This document shows, piece after piece, positions 54,099-56,104 of a stretch of 56,104 nucleotides of DNA (within the stretch, counting starts at the first letter, position 1; every line of letters begins with the position of its first letter). The stretch spans positions 1 through 56,104 of the forward strand of contig JAFAAN010000028.1 of assembly GCA_023426545.1 (NCBI GenBank). The letters run 5' to 3'. Under the pieces are notes generated by a model, which saw only the letters and a program-made list of their open reading frames with translations, searched no databases and was not told the DNA's origin. This DNA comes from Pseudomonadota bacterium. Its GTDB lineage: Bacteria; Myxococcota; Myxococcia; Myxococcales; Myxococcaceae. A program made the translations under genes and the position numbers.

Positions 54099-54753
54099 TT
54101 CTCACGCCGCCGGGGGCGCCCTGCCCGTCCCCCGGCTCGCCGGCCACTTCGCCTCGCTCGAGGTGCAGAACCACGCCGCGCGCCTGGGCATGTGGCTGTT
54201 CCTGGCGACGGAAATCCTGCTCTTCGCCGGCCTCTTCATCTGCTACGGCATCTACCGCTTCCTCTTCCCGGAGGCGTGGGCCGCCGCCAGCCGCAGCCTG
54301 GACCTGACGCTGGGCACCGTGAACACGGTGGTGCTCATCACCTCCTCGCTCACCGCGGCGCTCGCGGTGCACTACGCGAAGGACGGGAAGAACAAGGCGG
54401 TGGCGGTGCAGCTGGGCCTCACCCTGGTGATGGCGGTGGGCTTCCTCGTCATCAAGTACTTCGAGTACAAGCACAAGTTCGACATTGGCACGCTGCCGGG
54501 CCGCTTCTACTCGTACGAGGAGATCCAGCTTCCTGGTATCCCCCTGTACTTCACGGTGTACTTCTGCGCGACGGCGCTGCACGGCATCCACGTCGTCATC
54601 GGCATGGTGGTGCTGTCCTTCTCCCTGGTCCGCGCGCTGAAGAAGGCGGACTTCGGGCCGAACAACTTCACCATGGTCGAGCTGGGCAGCATGTACTGGC
54701 ACCTCGTCGACCTCGTGTGGATCTTCCTCTTCCCGATGCTGTACCTCGTTTGA
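54088..54753 (+). CDS. coxC: Cytochrome c oxidase subunit III
   Basis: The 221-residue membrane protein has five to six helices: MWLFLATEILLFAGLFICYG, NTVVLITSSLTAALAVHY, and the family segment CATALHGIHVVIGM followed by YWHLVDLVWIFLFPMLYL near the C-terminus, which match COX3. It is a short bacterial form lacking the first two helices. The start overlaps coxA by 11 bases, and coxD starts 14 bp after its stop. Confidence 0.95.
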   Translation: MQSSSHAAGGALPVPRLAGHFASLEVQNHAARLGMWLFLATEILLFAGLFICYGIYRFLFPEAWAAASRSLDLTLGTVNTVVLITSSLTAALAVHYAKDGKNKAVAVQLGLTLVMAVGFLVIKYFEYKHKFDIGTLPGRFYSYEEIQLPGIPLYFTVYFCATALHGIHVVIGMVVLSFSLVRALKKADFGPNNFTMVELGSMYWHLVDLVWIFLFPMLYLV

Positions 54754-54767
54754 AGGGTTCCTCCTCC

Positions 54768-55223
<456 letters not shown>

Positions 55224-55257
55224 GGGACAGCGGGCGCACTAACGCCCCACCCCACCC

Positions 55258-55296
55258 CGCGGCGCCGTGGGATTCCCCCGGCGCCGCGTTGCTTTT
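55258..55296. terminator. Bidirectional terminator at the end of the respiratory operon
   Basis: A perfect 10-bp stem, CGCGGCGCCG (55258-55267) with CGGCGCCGCG (55279-55288), has an inner GGG/CCC pairing and is followed by TTGCTTTT. It stands between convergent coxD and the DUF481 gene. Confidence 0.8.
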
Positions 55297-55301
55297 GCGG
55301 G

Positions 55302-56104
55302 CTACAGCAGCACCTCGAGGTTCAGCGCCAGCGCGGTGTCGGTGGACACCTTGCCCGGAGGCGGCGCGCTGTCGTGCTTCACCAGGAAGCTGGCCCCCAG
55401 CGACAGCTGCTTGGTGAGGCCCACGGACAGCTGCGTCTGGCTGTTGAACAGCATGCGCGAGTCGCCGATGACGCTCACCAGCACCTCCACGTCCTCCTTG
55501 AAGAGGATGTTCTCCGCGAGGCCGTAGCGGAACACCGCGCCAAAGCGGGGGCCGCCCAGGTCCACGTCCGGCAGGTTCAGGCGCGTGGGGTAGTACTGGA
55601 AGCGCGTCTCGTTGGCGTAACGGAAGGCGGCGTCGGTGCGGAGGTAGGACTCGCGGCTGCCCGTCTCCTTCTTCTCGTCCCACCACAGCACGCCCAGACC
55701 GCCCTCGCCGTAGGTGCGCGACTCCACGCTCTTCACGTGGTCCGTCTCGGCACCGGCCAGCAGGTAGCCGCTGATGACCGAGGTGAAGCGGCGGTCACCG
55801 CGCAGCTCCAGGCCGGCGTTGAACGCCACCACCTGGGACTCGGCCTCCTCCCCCTGCACCTCGGGCGGACGGCTGCGGCCGTAGGAGCCATAGGACTTGA
55901 TGGCGTAGATCCAGTGCTCCGTCGTGCGCTGGGCGCTGGCGAGGCCGCTCACCGTCAGGGTGGAGGCGTTACCCGTCAGAGAGATGAGCCCCAGGCCGAT
56001 GGTGACGTCCCACTCGCCCTTCGGCTTTTCCTCGGCGGCCGGCGCGGCCGGCGCGGTCGGCGCGGCCGGCCCCACGGCGACGACAGCCGCGCGCTCTGCC
56101 GCCT
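55302..56104 (-). CDS. DUF481-type outer-membrane protein, 5' end outside window
   Basis: The minus-strand frame is open to the right edge, so the start is not in view; a GTG at 56075 is possible but the Ala-rich frame continues beyond it. The visible part is a low-complexity Ala/Pro linker, then about 245 residues of beta-barrel type. The motif SLTGNASTLTVSGLASAQR followed by TTEHWIYAIKSYGSYG matches DUF481 (YdiY-like). The last residues end in a hydrophobic strand (LALNLEVLL), as outer-membrane barrels do. The function is unknown; some relatives are salt-induced. Confidence 0.78.
   Translation of the reverse strand, partial: AAERAAVVAVGPAAPTAPAAPAAEEKPKGEWDVTIGLGLISLTGNASTLTVSGLASAQRTTEHWIYAIKSYGSYGRSRPPEVQGEEAESQVVAFNAGLELRGDRRFTSVISGYLLAGAETDHVKSVESRTYGEGGLGVLWWDEKKETGSRESYLRTDAAFRYANETRFQYYPTRLNLPDVDLGGPRFGAVFRYGLAENILFKEDVEVLVSVIGDSRMLFNSQTQLSVGLTKQLSLGASFLVKHDSAPPPGKVSTDTALALNLEVLL

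Overview
The window is about 56 kb of very GC-rich DNA. It is densely packed, its codons strongly prefer G/C at the third position, and many genes overlap by 4 bp (ATGA or GTGA). Several features point to a myxobacterium of the Myxococcus/Corallococcus type: a PEGA-tailed protein, a TPR-TonB receptor fusion, many lipoproteins, a carotenoid ketolase, an orphan histidine kinase, a sigma-54-like promoter, and alternative complex III joined to a caa3 oxidase. This placement is inferred from gene content and was not tested by a search. There are no rRNA or tRNA genes, CRISPR arrays, insertion sequences or prophage genes.

Layout: 1-4116 is a coupled envelope operon (end of a PEGA protein, TPR-TonB receptor, Ca-loop lipoprotein). 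4203-4679 is a single-domain response regulator. 4704-8923 (minus) holds msrQ, msrP, a CrtW-like ketolase and an M49-type peptidase. 9165-11126 is htpG, with an RBS hairpin upstream and a strong terminator downstream. 11289-18507 is a mixed region: TPR lipoprotein, orphan histidine kinase, nhaA, an esterase, a VOC protein and an ECF sigma factor. 18576-19826 is an FAD oxidoreductase. 20032-25621 is the aroF-trpD-trpC-trpF-trpB-trpA operon. 25749-32871 encodes three exported proteins, including a 1510-residue protein with 11 CARDB-type repeats. 32916-35575 holds a histidine phosphatase and the separate trpE-trpG pair on the minus strand. 35865-41976 is a five-gene DNA-repair cassette (exonuclease, ATP-dependent ligase, Lhr-like helicase, PdeM phosphoesterase, HNH nuclease). 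42375-55223 is one long respiratory operon: ActABCDEF, a small membrane protein, SCO1, then CoxB, CoxA, CoxC and CoxD. 55302 to the end is a partial DUF481 outer-membrane protein.

How they work together: the two trp clusters plus the first shikimate enzyme supply the whole branch from erythrose-4-phosphate/PEP entry and chorismate to tryptophan, apart from the middle of the shikimate pathway. The respiratory operon encodes a quinol:cytochrome c oxidoreductase of the alternative complex III type and the caa3 oxidase that takes its electrons, plus the copper chaperone for Cu-A assembly. The repair cassette resembles the known Lhr/ligase/exonuclease/MPE cluster with an extra HNH nuclease.

The best leads beyond routine annotation are: the HNH add-on to the repair cassette; a hairpin pair that can hide or free the htpG ribosome binding site; a 35-codon Cys/His ORF sharing start and stop codons with trpD and trpC; an unassigned membrane protein between ActF and SCO1; mutually exclusive pairings in the trpE leader; and a hairpin-rich nhaA leader.
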